Positions 28,008-37,393 of a stretch of DNA of 64,000 nucleotides are shown one piece after another. How positions within the stretch are numbered: position 1 is the stretch's first letter; each line of letters starts with the position of its first letter. Position numbers and translations under genes: made by a program. The notes beneath the pieces were generated by a model. That model was not told where the DNA came from and did not search any database. It saw only the letters and a program-made list of their open reading frames with translations. Source of the DNA: Thioclava marina (GTDB lineage: Bacteria; Pseudomonadota; Alphaproteobacteria; Rhodobacterales; Rhodobacteraceae); NCBI RefSeq assembly GCF_002020135.1, contig NZ_MPZS01000001.1, forward strand, positions 2,034,935-2,098,934, written 5' to 3'.

Positions 28008-30091
28008 GCCGCCACCACGCCGACCATTGCCGGTTGCGCCTCGAGCCCGATTTCCTCGTAGCTCAGGACTGGCGCGCTCAACCCTTTTGCGGTCATCACC
28101 GTCTTGAGGAAACGTCGCCGCCGGCCCGAGGTGACGAGAGCGGGAAACACCCCTGTCTTGCCGGCCATCGCGAGCCGGTCCGAGATATTCGCGGCCAGCT
28201 TGTTGAACAGATCGGGCGGCAGCGCCACATCGCCCGCGGCGTCGCCACCGATGGTATAAGTACCGAAGCGCTCTTCCCAGTCGGGTGCGAGCTGGATCAA
28301 CGGGATCGTGCCATCCTCGCGGCGCAGTTCGGCCACGAGTTGGAAGCCGAGCCTCTGGCGGACATGTTCGCTGATCAGCTCGGGCGATTGCAGGGCACGG
28401 ACCTCGGCGATGGCCTCGATGATCAGGAGCAGATTGCGGACCGACACGCGCTCCTCGAGCAGCAGCCGCAGCACGGCAAGCAGCAGGTCGACCGGAACCT
28501 TGTCCGGGATCATCTCGTCGAGCACCCGACGATTGGCCTCCGCGCGCACGGGATCGGAAAGGTTTGCGACCTCGGCGAGCAGGCGGCGCAACGCGCGCAG
28601 CGTCATCAGTCGTGAAAAATTCGCCTTGATCACCTCCAGAAGATGCGTCGCGAGCACCTCCGTCGGCCCGACCACGGTCGAACCCGCGAGCGCTGCATCT
28701 TCCTGTCGCGTCGCGGGCACCCACAGCGCCGGCGCTCGAAACACCGGCTCGCGCACCTCTGTGCCTTCGGGCAGAAAATCGCGATTGTCGGCGATCAGCG
28801 CGAGCACATGATCAGGAAAAAGCCTGTCGCGGGCCTGCTCGACACCTTGAATGCGGATCCGGTAGTGACCCGTTTCGAGCGTTGCGTCATCGGTCAGCCG
28901 AATTTCGGGCAGGATCAGTCCGAAATTCGCCGCAACGTGATTGCGCATGTTCGAAATGCGCGCATCAAGCCCGGTCGCGGGGTCGAGTGCCATCGCCACG
29001 AGATCGGGTGCAAATTCGACATGGATGTCGTCGATGTCGAGCACATCCCCCATCGATTTGCGCTTCGGCTCGACCTCCGGGCCAGGCATTTTCATCGCCT
29101 CGCGCCGCGCGCGCGCCTTCGCCGCGCGGTTCAGCATATAGGCCGCCCCACCGAGCAGCGCCGCGCCCATACTGAAGGGAATGAAAGGAAGGCCCGGCAC
29201 GAGACCGAAAAGGGCCATCAAGACAGCGACCGTGGTAAGCGCAGGTGGGTATTTTCCGAGTTGACGGAACAGCTCGAAATCGGCCGAGCCCTTGGCGCCG
29301 CCGCGCGAAAGCAAAATCGCCGCTGCGATCGAGATGATGACTGCGGGGATCTGGCTAACCAACCCGTCGCCGACTGTCAGGATCGAGTAGGTTTCGAGCG
29401 CGCGATTGAGCGGCATCCCGTGGACGACCGTGCCGATGATCAGTCCGACGACAAGGTTGAGCATCGTGATCAGCAGTCCCGCGACCGCATCGCCCTTGAC
29501 GAATTTCGACGCGCCATCGAGCGAGCCGAAGAATGTGGTTTCCGCCTGTTCGCGTTCTCGCCGTTCGCGCGCCTCGGCATGGTCGATCGCGCCGGCATTC
29601 ATGTCGCTGTCGATGGCGAGCTGTTTTCCGGGCATCGCATCGAGCGCAAACCGCGCGCCGACCTCGGCCATCCGTCCTGCGCCTTTCGTGATCACGATGA
29701 AGTTGACGATCAAAATCACGCAGAAGACTACCAATCCGATCAGGACGGAGCCGCCCATGATGAAATTCGCGAAGCCTTCGATGACGTCGCCCGCTGCGCC
29801 GGTCCCGGTATGGCCCTGTCCGATGATGAGTTTCGTCGAGGTCACGTTGAGCGAAAGCCGCAACATCAGCGAGGCGAGGAGGATCGTGGGAAAGGCCGAG
29901 AAATCGAGAGGACGTTCGATGAAAAGTGTGACGGTGAAAATGAGGATCGCGAGGGCGAAGGACGCGGCCAGGCCAACATCAAGCACCCAGGCGGGCACCG
30001 GCAGGATCATCATCGCGATGACGGCCATGAGGGCGAGTGAAAGCAGGATGGTCGGTTGGAAGATGCGGCGCAGCAAAAGCGAAGGCATCAC
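28004..30091 (-). CDS. flhA: Flagellar export gate protein FlhA
   Basis: A 695-aa protein, normal length for the family. The N-terminal half has about eight helices. The FHIPEP-type signature region is in the SVLIGLVVFCVILIVNFIVI and ITKGAGRMAEVGARFALDAMPGKQ segments. The C-terminal cytosolic domain docks substrates and chaperones. Central gate of the flagellar type III system. Overlaps fliR and the transglycosylase gene by 4 bases each. Confidence 0.97.
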   Translation of the reverse strand: MMPSLLLRRIFQPTILLSLALMAVIAMMILPVPAWVLDVGLAASFALAILIFTVTLFIERPLDFSAFPTILLASLMLRLSLNVTSTKLIIGQGHTGTGAAGDVIEGFANFIMGGSVLIGLVVFCVILIVNFIVITKGAGRMAEVGARFALDAMPGKQLAIDSDMNAGAIDHAEARERREREQAETTFFGSLDGASKFVKGDAVAGLLITMLNLVVGLIIGTVVHGMPLNRALETYSILTVGDGLVSQIPAVIISIAAAILLSRGGAKGSADFELFRQLGKYPPALTTVAVLMALFGLVPGLPFIPFSMGAALLGGAAYMLNRAAKARARREAMKMPGPEVEPKRKSMGDVLDIDDIHVEFAPDLVAMALDPATGLDARISNMRNHVAANFGLILPEIRLTDDATLETGHYRIRIQGVEQARDRLFPDHVLALIADNRDFLPEGTEVREPVFRAPALWVPATRQEDAALAGSTVVGPTEVLATHLLEVIKANFSRLMTLRALRRLLAEVANLSDPVRAEANRRVLDEMIPDKVPVDLLLAVLRLLLEERVSVRNLLLIIEAIAEVRALQSPELISEHVRQRLGFQLVAELRREDGTIPLIQLAPDWEERFGTYTIGGDAAGDVALPPDLFNKLAANISDRLAMAGKTGVFPALVTSGRRRRFLKTVMTAKGLSAPVLSYEEIGLEAQPAMVGVVAA

Positions 30092-30873
30092 ATCTCCCCA
30101 TGCTTCGCGACCGCGGCTGCGAAGAGCGAAGCCCCGGATGCTCCGCCCATGGGTGGGGGCTCACCGCTTTTTTGCAGGAGCGGGTAGGAATTCATGCGCG
30201 GCCGTGACGGGACGACGGCCTGTTGAGCGGAAACGATGTCCGGAATCTCCGGAACCTCGGAGAAATTTGCCTGTACTGGTTGAAGATCTCGCGCTGGTCC
30301 CGTCGGGACGTTCGATTGTGGGCGGTCTTCGCGATGAAGCTTCGCCCGGAAACGGTCAAAGCGCGCCGCATAGCGCTCTGCATGGATTTTCGTGCGCGAG
30401 TGATAGGCCCCCGCGGCGCGTGACCAGTCTTGCATTTCATCATGGAGCTCGCGCAGAAATCGGGCCGCATAGCGCGCATTCGCAAGCGGGTCGAACATCT
30501 CCTCGATCGAGGAAAAATGCTGCCCGTGCCATTTGTAATTGATCTGAAAACAGCCGACGTCGAAGCTGCGAGCGCCGCGCTTGTACTCCTTGAAGACGTA
30601 GCGCAGGGCTTCATCCCGCGTTTCAAACCAATGCCCCGCGCCTTCCATATTCACAGTCCAGGCCCAGGGGCGAAAACCGCCTTCGGATTTGCGCCCCGTC
30701 TCGTTTAACGAAATCGCCTTGAGAACGGAGACAGGTACATTGCTTTCGCTGGCGACTTCTTCCGCGACTTTCTCACAAAGAGAAGCAGGCGTCTCGGCGT
30801 GACCCGCCCGTGGAATGGCCGCCGCGATTTCAAAGACACCAAAGGCGAAGACTGCCCGACCGAGCCTGTGCAT
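30088..30873 (-). CDS. Lytic transglycosylase, likely flagellar (SltF-like)
   Basis: A 261-aa secreted protein with a signal peptide ending near GHAETP. The SLT domain has the catalytic Glu in SLNETGRK and the family motifs WAWTVN, DVGCFQINYKWHG and AARFLRELHDEM. The C-terminal ~60 residues are Pro-rich and may bind a partner. In Rhodobacter sphaeroides the flagellar muramidase SltF opens the wall for the rod; this gene is translationally coupled to flhA and fits that role. The name sltF is therefore inferred. Confidence 0.83.
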   Translation of the reverse strand: MHRLGRAVFAFGVFEIAAAIPRAGHAETPASLCEKVAEEVASESNVPVSVLKAISLNETGRKSEGGFRPWAWTVNMEGAGHWFETRDEALRYVFKEYKRGARSFDVGCFQINYKWHGQHFSSIEEMFDPLANARYAARFLRELHDEMQDWSRAAGAYHSRTKIHAERYAARFDRFRAKLHREDRPQSNVPTGPARDLQPVQANFSEVPEIPDIVSAQQAVVPSRPRMNSYPLLQKSGEPPPMGGASGASLFAAAVAKHGEM

Positions 30874-30966
30874 GGGTTATCCCTTTGCGTCGCAATTCTT
30901 GCTCAGCTCAGGATTAGGGCGCATTCATTGAGAATTCGTTTGCAGCAACAGGGTATCTTCCCACGC

Positions 30967-33255
30967 TCACTCGTCCGCGCCGGATTTTCCGAGGCGATCG
31001 AGCATGTCTTGCAAGGCTTTTCTCTCCTCTTTGCTGGCAGCGAGCAGGGATCTTGCTGCGCGGATCGGACCCGGATCATCTCCACCCCCGATGTTCCTTT
31101 GCGTGTCGAATGCTTCGATGAAGTTTTTTTCGACCGCATCCCCGCCGTGGCGAAGCGTGTTCCAGTCGCCCTGATGCCAGGCTTCGGCGCGCGCTTTGTC
31201 ATCTTCTCCTGCACGCAGATAGGCCGAGCGAGCGCCATCATGCAGCCCGAGACGGGACAGAGCATCGCCGCGCAATTTCTCGGCCTCGATGCCGTCAACT
31301 CCACCGAGATGGGCAAGCGCGGCTGCCGGGTCGAGCGCAACAAGGGCCGCGCGTGCAAAAATCAATTTGTCGGATTGTGTGAAATCACGTGACGTCTTCA
31401 GAATCTCAGTCGCCGTATCAGCCATGCCGAGCTCGATCAGACGATTGGCGAGCGCGGTCCGGACAGGTTTGCCCGGGGGCGATTTCAAGATCCCTTCGCG
31501 TTGCGAAAAGTAGAGACGGAGGAAGAGAGCGTCATCTGGTTGCTCAAGGAGCATTGTAAGAACTTTTTCGTGCGTCTCCGCTCTCATTAGAGGCTCGACC
31601 GACTGCGGCCACGCCGCGAGCGTGTCAAAAGCTGCGTCGAATTTGTGTTGCGAAGCATAGCCCAAAGCCGCCGCGCGCACCAATGCCGGGGCCTCGGGGG
31701 CGCCTGAAAGCTCGAAGGCGAGTGCGAGTGCTTGCTCGACCTGAGCCGGCGGAACCGTTTGACGATCAGCCAGCTGTTCATCGACCAGCAACAAGAGCGC
31801 CTCAACCCCCTCAGGCGCGTTGCGTTGCGACAGTTTCTCCAGTGCGGGCGCGGCTTCCTCGCTTCCGGCTTCATGCGATAGACGCGCATCGACGACATCG
31901 AGGGCGGCTTCGTCGTCGATACTTACCCGCGCCAGAGCCATTCGGACGCTCTGCGCGACATCGGAGGCTCCGATTGCAATGAGTTTGGAAACGAGTTTCG
32001 GCCCGAGAACCTGGCGCAAGTCTGGTGGGAGTGCTGCATAACTTCGGGTTACCGCGCTGAAATTGACCGCGCCCTTCTCTGGCGGGGGGGACGCTCCCAA
32101 AAGGGCCCAAAGTGCCACGGCGCTCTCGCAGTCGGTCATGCGTGCGAGTGGCATGGACGCTGCGGCACGGTCCTCGTCGAGCACTGCGGCGAGAAAGAGC
32201 AGCGCGGCGACATTCGGAGCGGGTTCGGCAAGATCGGCAAGCAACGCGCGTGCTTCCACGCCAAAGCCGAAAGCAATATAGATACGTGCAAGTGCGATGA
32301 CCCATGTCTGATCGGGAATGTCGAACTCCCCCAGCAACCTGCGGCGCGCTTCTCCAATCTGATCGAGCGCGGGCCGATCATCGGCCCAGGCCGCGATGTC
32401 GAAGTAGCCTTCCGGCGGGCAGGTTTCACCGGTCTTGGTATAAATATCGTGCGACATCTGAAGTTGATCGCGATCGACCGCGGTCGTCAGGCGATAGGCA
32501 ATATGGTCTTGGGGGGCGATCGGGTCGGGGGGCGGCTGTGGCGGAGGCCCAGCCTTTGATTTCGCCTCGTCGCGCTGCAGGGGGGCGGCGCTCTGCGTCG
32601 GATCGACTGCAATCAGCCCTTGAGATGCGGCCCTGCCGATCTCGCGCGTGAGGTTCTCCTCGATTTCTGCGACCTGCGGATTGGGCGGCGCGGGAGTGGC
32701 CGGGGCAGGACTGCGATCCCGAATCTCGGGAGAAGGAGGTGGGGGCGCGTCAGGGGTTAGTACCGTTTCAGTCTTCCAGTAGAGATCGAGATGCGGCGTC
32801 CCGATTGCCACTGGTTGAATCGTTTTGGGGATGGCGAGGCCCTCTGTCGCGACGGGCGCCGGGTCAGGGGGCTCTGACGGCGCCCCCGTATTTGAAGGCG
32901 TCTCGATCACCGTTCGAAAATCGATCACGAGAGAACCGTCATCGAGCGTGAAGTGGCGAGCCGTGATGTTCTTCGCTGTTTCAAAAAACAGCCTTCCGCC
33001 GCTTTCTTTCACCAGTCCTTTCAGGCGGGTTTTTGGAATGAGCCGGAAGACCCCTCGTGTTTCGAAACGCGCATCGGGAATGTCCGTTGCAAGCCGATAC
33101 CCATCCCGGACCTCTTCAAACCTCCAGGTCGCGTTCGCCGGCAATGAGATCACCAAGCGTGAAAAATCCGCGTGCTCTCCGGAGCGTATCGCCACCGGAA
33201 AAGCGCATGCTGGCGTGCAGGAAAGCAGCAGCCACATCAGAAGATGCCGTATCAT
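30967..33255 (-). CDS. Large exported AMIN-like and helical-repeat protein of the motA operon (unknown)
   Basis: A 762-aa protein with a signal peptide (LLMWLLLSCTPACA). Residues about 19-115 look like an AMIN-type beta domain (FSRLVISLPANATWRFEEV ... GSLVIDFRT). A proline-rich linker (about 118-250) follows. The remaining ~470 residues are Ala/Leu-rich short helices like TPR or HEAT solenoids, for example ARSAYLRAGEDDKARAEAW. No catalytic motif is seen. Its ATG overlaps the motA stop (ATGA), and sltF, flhA, motA and a MotE-like gene are in the same operon. A periplasmic stator or wall-linked scaffold role, perhaps like rhizobial MotC, is an inference. Confidence 0.85.
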   Translation of the reverse strand: MIRHLLMWLLLSCTPACAFPVAIRSGEHADFSRLVISLPANATWRFEEVRDGYRLATDIPDARFETRGVFRLIPKTRLKGLVKESGGRLFFETAKNITARHFTLDDGSLVIDFRTVIETPSNTGAPSEPPDPAPVATEGLAIPKTIQPVAIGTPHLDLYWKTETVLTPDAPPPPSPEIRDRSPAPATPAPPNPQVAEIEENLTREIGRAASQGLIAVDPTQSAAPLQRDEAKSKAGPPPQPPPDPIAPQDHIAYRLTTAVDRDQLQMSHDIYTKTGETCPPEGYFDIAAWADDRPALDQIGEARRRLLGEFDIPDQTWVIALARIYIAFGFGVEARALLADLAEPAPNVAALLFLAAVLDEDRAAASMPLARMTDCESAVALWALLGASPPPEKGAVNFSAVTRSYAALPPDLRQVLGPKLVSKLIAIGASDVAQSVRMALARVSIDDEAALDVVDARLSHEAGSEEAAPALEKLSQRNAPEGVEALLLLVDEQLADRQTVPPAQVEQALALAFELSGAPEAPALVRAAALGYASQHKFDAAFDTLAAWPQSVEPLMRAETHEKVLTMLLEQPDDALFLRLYFSQREGILKSPPGKPVRTALANRLIELGMADTATEILKTSRDFTQSDKLIFARAALVALDPAAALAHLGGVDGIEAEKLRGDALSRLGLHDGARSAYLRAGEDDKARAEAWHQGDWNTLRHGGDAVEKNFIEAFDTQRNIGGGDDPGPIRAARSLLAASKEERKALQDMLDRLGKSGADE

Positions 33256-34121
33256 GCCACCTCCGATTTAACCGCTTTCAGCGCGTCTTCGAGATCCGCA
33301 AAACTCGGCCGAATGTGATGCGGGGTATTCTGCCGCCCGACTTCGATACAGATATTGGTGGCGTGGTTGTGAAGATTGGCGACCAGAACCTCACGGATCA
33401 GTTTGTAGAAGTGACTGTCCTCATCGATCACCGATTTCATCCGAGCGGCGAAGGGGGCGATGAAACCATAGGCGATGAAAACGCCCAGAAAGGTCCCCAC
33501 GAGCGCGCCACCGATCATCTTCCCCAGGATTTCAGGTGGCTGGTCGATGGATCCCATCGTCTTGATCACGCCGAGGACTGCCGCAACGATTCCAAGTGCG
33601 GGCATGGCGTCGGCGATCGACTGCATCGCGTGGCTCGAATGCATCGCGTGATGGTAATTGGCCTCCAGCTGCTTATCGAGCACCTCTTCCACCTGAATTG
33701 GGTCGTCGTAATTCATCGAGGCGGAACGCATCGTGTCACAAATGATGTCGGTGGCTTCGTGATCATGCAGGATTTTTGGGTATTTACCGAAGATCGAGGA
33801 GGCGTCGGGAGCCTCAATATGTTCCTCGATCGCAACCGGGTTCTGGCGCGCGAGGCGGATCAATTCAAACAGAAGACATAGCAGGTCGCGGTAATCGGCG
33901 GGCTTCCATTTCGGCCCTTTGAAGACTTTGCCGACGTCCTTGAGGGTGTGCTTGATTGCGGCCATGTCGTTCGAGAGAATGAACGCCCCAACCGCGGCAC
34001 CGCCGATCATGATCATCTCGAAGGGCAGCGATTTGAGGATGATCCCCATCTTGCCACCGGCCGCGACGTACCCGCCGAAGACCATCGCAAAGATGATCAC
34101 GATGCCGATGATGCCAATCAT
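33252..34121 (-). CDS. motA: Flagellar motor stator protein MotA
   Basis: A 289-aa proton-channel subunit. It has four membrane helices, the cytoplasmic loop with charged residues, and the conserved PALGIVAAVLGVIKTMGSID and GALVGTFLGVFIAYGFIAPFA helices of the pore. It pairs with MotB, which is not in the window. A 63-base gap separates it from the MotE-like gene upstream; no box was recognised there. Confidence 0.96.
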   Translation of the reverse strand: MIGIIGIVIIFAMVFGGYVAAGGKMGIILKSLPFEMIMIGGAAVGAFILSNDMAAIKHTLKDVGKVFKGPKWKPADYRDLLCLLFELIRLARQNPVAIEEHIEAPDASSIFGKYPKILHDHEATDIICDTMRSASMNYDDPIQVEEVLDKQLEANYHHAMHSSHAMQSIADAMPALGIVAAVLGVIKTMGSIDQPPEILGKMIGGALVGTFLGVFIAYGFIAPFAARMKSVIDEDSHFYKLIREVLVANLHNHATNICIEVGRQNTPHHIRPSFADLEDALKAVKSEVA

Positions 34122-34185
34122 GGATGCCTCTCAGAGTTATGTCGGGAGACGGTCGCAGATTCGGTTTAAGAAATGACCAATATCC

Positions 34186-34797
34186 TTAATCGCGCGGAGC
34201 CCCGGCATTGCGCCCCGCCATCAAGACACTGATAGCGTAGGCTTTTTGGGGGTCGAGGCTTTCCATGACGGCCGCAGCCGCATCGGGGCGCATGCGACCT
34301 AGGAACCCGGCGGCGAAATCAGGTGCCATCTCCTCGAAGAGCGGTGCGGCCTGTTTCGGTTTCATGTTTTCGTAAAGAGCGACGAGCCGCGTCACATCCT
34401 CGTCGGCAGCGCCATCCGCGATCGCGACCGTATTCGCAAGCGCCTGTTCGGCGGCGATGAGATCCTGAAGGCGGCTTTCGAGGCGCACTTCGGCGAGCGA
34501 TATCGCGTTGCGACGATCTCTCAGCAGGCCTTCCTGTTCTACGAGCTTTGCCTCTCGCGCTTTGAGATCGGCCAGCAATGTCATCAGGCCTGGCTCGGAA
34601 GGACAGTCCAGCGTTTCGGGGGTGGTGGGGCGCGCCTCGGTATTCGTCGTCTCGGTGGCGCTGGCGAGACCGCCGGTTTCGACGACGCGCAGAGTGCCCG
34701 ATAGGAAAAACAGGCCGGCAATCATCCACAACACGCCGCGCCCGAGCCAACGTCTGCGAGCGCTGCGCGATTTTCGGGCAGAAGCCTTGCCGCTCAT
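34186..34797 (-). CDS. MotE-like protein with MgtE-N type domain
   Basis: A 203-aa protein with a basic N-terminus, one membrane helix (about 19-40), a coiled coil (LMTLLADLKAREAKLVEQ onward) and a C-terminal MgtE-N-like helical repeat (LVALYENMKPKQAAPLFEEM, then FLGRMRPDAAAAVMESLDP). This layout is that of MotE, the rhizobial chaperone of periplasmic MotC. It overlaps the DUF6468 gene by 4 bases and precedes motA. The exact job here is inferred. Confidence 0.78.
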   Translation of the reverse strand: MSGKASARKSRSARRRWLGRGVLWMIAGLFFLSGTLRVVETGGLASATETTNTEARPTTPETLDCPSEPGLMTLLADLKAREAKLVEQEGLLRDRRNAISLAEVRLESRLQDLIAAEQALANTVAIADGAADEDVTRLVALYENMKPKQAAPLFEEMAPDFAAGFLGRMRPDAAAAVMESLDPQKAYAISVLMAGRNAGAPRD

Positions 34798-35147
34798 TCC
34801 GCGGCCTCCATGGCCTCGTGGCGATGCCGCCTGCGGACAACCCGCCGCCTGGGTTCATCCTCTTCGGGCAGATCGTGGAGTGCTGCGAGCATCAGCTCGA
34901 GCTTCTCGGCCCCGTTTTCCGCGCGCTCCGTCAAGGCGCGAAGCTGCGTCTCCGAATGCGTTGCGGTGGCTTGAGCCCGTTCAAGCGCGCGGGTCATGTC
35001 ATCGACCTGAGCCGAGAGCACCGCAATCGCCCCGCCCATCCCGGTTTCAAGCTGGTTGAACCGCTTGAGCCGCCGCGCGAGAACAAGGCAATAGCCTGCG
35101 GCCGCAATGGCTGCGAGCGTGGAGATGAGATCTGCGAGGAGTTGCAT
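34794..35147 (-). CDS. DUF6468-like flagellar accessory membrane protein
   Basis: A 117-aa protein with one N-terminal transmembrane helix (LISTLAAIAAAGYCLVLARR), a coiled coil (VLSAQVDDMTRALERAQATA) and a basic tail (RRRVVRRRHRHEA). The start ATG at 35147 has a perfect GGAGG five bases upstream; another ATG at 35159 overlaps the fliL stop. The pattern resembles the family related to Caulobacter PflI, which positions flagella, but I am not certain of that link. Confidence 0.6.
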   Translation of the reverse strand: MQLLADLISTLAAIAAAGYCLVLARRLKRFNQLETGMGGAIAVLSAQVDDMTRALERAQATATHSETQLRALTERAENGAEKLELMLAALHDLPEEDEPRRRVVRRRHRHEAMEAAE

Positions 35148-35158
35148 CGGGGCCTCCA

Positions 35159-35653
35159 TCAATTAAGCACGAATTCGATGATCAGAAGGTCACGGACACG
35201 GCCATCGCCGGTCACGATCTGGATCCGCCGCAGCATTTGCGCGCGTAGGCGCATCATTGCCGCCGGATCTTCGAGGAGCTTCACATTGACCGCACGCAAA
35301 TAGCCGTTGAGCACATCCATCACGCGCGGCTTCAAAAGCTCGACGTCGTTTTGAACTGCCTGTGAAACCTCGAGTTGCGCCACGAAGCGCAGGTGCCGCG
35401 CCCCCGAACCGTTAAGTGAGATCGTAAGCGGATCGAGCGCTACGTAGGCGATCGCGGGCAAAGCGTCCGGCTCGGGCGTGGGACCGCCCTCGCCATGGCT
35501 CGCGTCTCCGGAATGCGGTGTGAGAACGAGACCGGAATAGACCGCATAGAACCCGCCCCCACCAAGCGCGAGCATCAGAAGGAGCCCGATCATCAGCGGC
35601 AGTTTCGATTTCTTTTTGGGAAGCTCCTCTTCCCCGGCCAGCGCGTCCGTCAT
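35159..35653 (-). CDS. fliL: Flagellar basal body-associated protein FliL
   Basis: A 164-aa single-pass membrane protein with the canonical FliL layout: a short charged cytoplasmic tail (ELPKKKSKLPL), one helix, and a periplasmic SPFH-like domain ending VRDLLIIEFVLN. It supports stator function. First gene of the minus-strand operon; a CtrA-like box lies upstream. Confidence 0.93.
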   Translation of the reverse strand: MTDALAGEEELPKKKSKLPLMIGLLLMLALGGGGFYAVYSGLVLTPHSGDASHGEGGPTPEPDALPAIAYVALDPLTISLNGSGARHLRFVAQLEVSQAVQNDVELLKPRVMDVLNGYLRAVNVKLLEDPAAMMRLRAQMLRRIQIVTGDGRVRDLLIIEFVLN

Positions 35654-35698
35654 CGTCTCACCAATCTCTTCGACACGACCGGCATAGCCCGAAACCGA

Positions 35699-35713
35699 CT
35701 AACCGATTGTTAA
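35699..35713. promoter_or_regulatory. Candidate CtrA box between the fliL and fliF operons
   Basis: CTAA-CCGATTG-TTAA matches TTAA-N7-TTAA with one mismatch and resembles the extended form with GTTAAG. It lies in the divergent spacer of two flagellar operons, so it could control both. Confidence 0.6.
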
Positions 35714-35773
35714 GCGCAATGCAGGAAAGTGACCGGGACGAAGAGGCAGAAGCCCGCTCAGAGGAGGTTCGTC

Positions 35774-37393
35774 TTGCAACAGCTTACCGGCGCCTGGCAG
35801 GCCCTAGATATGCGCAAGCGGATAATGGCGGTCGTGGCGGGAATCGCCATGATCGCAACGCTCTTCGCGATCTCCGCGATCGCCTCGAAACCCACGATGG
35901 CGCTGTTGTATGCGGGGCTGGGCGGTGCGGAATCGGGCGAGGTGATCTCCGCGCTCGAGCAACGCGGGGTACCCTATGAGGTGCGCGGTGATTCGATCTT
36001 CGTCGAAGCGCCGCGGCGCGACGAGTTGCGGATGGCGTTGGCCGCGCAGGGGCTGCCAGCGAACGGGGCTGCGGGCTATGAACTGCTCGATTCGCTATCA
36101 GGTTTCGGTACGACCTCGCAGATGTTCGATGCTGCATATTGGCGCGCGAAAGAGGGGGAATTGGCGCGAACCATCGCCGCCTCTTCCGCCATTCGCAGTG
36201 CCCGGGTGCATATTGCGCACCCGACCAACCAGCCTTTCCGCAAGGAGCTCGAGCCGACGGCATCGGTGACGGTAACGACCGCCGGGGGGGCGATCAGCCG
36301 GGCCCAGGCCAACGCGCTGCGCTTTCTCGTGGCCTCCGCGGTGACCGGAATGACCCCTGACGATGTCTCGGTGATCGATACCTCCGCAGGCCTGATCCCG
36401 GCCGCGGACGACCCCGCGGAGCAGGCGGCTGGACAGGATCGGGCGGCGGCTCTCAAGCAAAATGTCGAGCGATTGCTGGAAGCCCGTGTCGGACCGGGCA
36501 ATGCGGTGGTCGAGCTTGCCCTCGAAACCGTCACCGAACGCGAGGCGATCACCGAGCGGCGCTTTGATCCCGATGGCCGTGTCGCGATTTCGACGGACAC
36601 GCAGGAAAATACCAAGACCTCGGACGCAACCCGGCCCGGCGCAGTGACCGTGGCGTCGAATCTGCCGGAAAACGCGGCAGGCGATGGAGGCAAGTCGCAA
36701 AGCCAGTCGAGCGAGACGCGCGCTCGGACGAATTACGAGGTGTCGGAAACCCGGCGCGAACTGCTTCGGACGCCGGGCGCAATCAAACGGTTGAGTGTAG
36801 CTGTGCTCGTCGATGGGGTGACGGTTCCCGCAGTGGATGGCACGACGAGTTGGCAGCCGCGCCCAGAGGCAGAGCTGGCGGACCTGCGAGAGCTTGTTGC
36901 CTCGGCGGTGGGGTTCGACGAAGCGCGCGGCGATGTCATCACCCTGCGCTCGATGCAGTTCGAGCCATTGCCAGAACTTGGCACTGCCGCCGGGGGGGGC
37001 GGGTTCGGTGCGATGGCGTTGGATTTCACCCAGATCATTCAAATCGCACTTCTGGCGATAGTCGTGATCGTCCTCGGTCTCTTCGTCGCGCGCCCGCTCC
37101 TGATGCAAAGGCGAGAGCTGGCGTTGAACGGATTGCCGTCACCCGAAATGGCGGCGGGATCGAGTGCCGCGCTGACGGGCGAGATCGCCGAGGATGACAT
37201 GCCGGAGATGAACATGCAGGTCGTGTCCGACTTCAATATCGGAGACCTGTCGATGGCAGGCGATACCGATTTCGATTTTGAACGTCCGGCAGACCCGGTC
37301 GAAAGGCTCAAGAAGATGATCGAGGAGCGTCAGGCCGAAACGGTGGAGATCTTGCGCAGTTGGATGGATGAGTCTGGGGAGAAGGCGCGATGA
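35774..37393 (+). CDS. fliF: Flagellar MS-ring protein FliF
   Basis: A 539-aa protein with two membrane helices (about 14-35 and 425-445), YscJ-like periplasmic domains (ANGAAGYELLDSLSGFGTTS; VTGMTPDDVSVIDTSAGL) and a C-terminal FliG-binding tail (VERLKKMIEERQAETVEIL). The start is taken as TTG at 35774 because GAGGAGG lies six bases upstream. A GTG at 35729, 15 codons earlier, has no such site. Heads the fliF-fliH-fliN-fliP operon; fliG is absent. Confidence 0.92.
   Translation: MQQLTGAWQALDMRKRIMAVVAGIAMIATLFAISAIASKPTMALLYAGLGGAESGEVISALEQRGVPYEVRGDSIFVEAPRRDELRMALAAQGLPANGAAGYELLDSLSGFGTTSQMFDAAYWRAKEGELARTIAASSAIRSARVHIAHPTNQPFRKELEPTASVTVTTAGGAISRAQANALRFLVASAVTGMTPDDVSVIDTSAGLIPAADDPAEQAAGQDRAAALKQNVERLLEARVGPGNAVVELALETVTEREAITERRFDPDGRVAISTDTQENTKTSDATRPGAVTVASNLPENAAGDGGKSQSQSSETRARTNYEVSETRRELLRTPGAIKRLSVAVLVDGVTVPAVDGTTSWQPRPEAELADLRELVASAVGFDEARGDVITLRSMQFEPLPELGTAAGGGGFGAMALDFTQIIQIALLAIVVIVLGLFVARPLLMQRRELALNGLPSPEMAAGSSAALTGEIAEDDMPEMNMQVVSDFNIGDLSMAGDTDFDFERPADPVERLKKMIEERQAETVEILRSWMDESGEKAR

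Noticed and set aside
31289..32300. Possible frameshift in the 762-aa gene
   Set aside because: The frame is unbroken from start to stop; short alternative frames are shadows.
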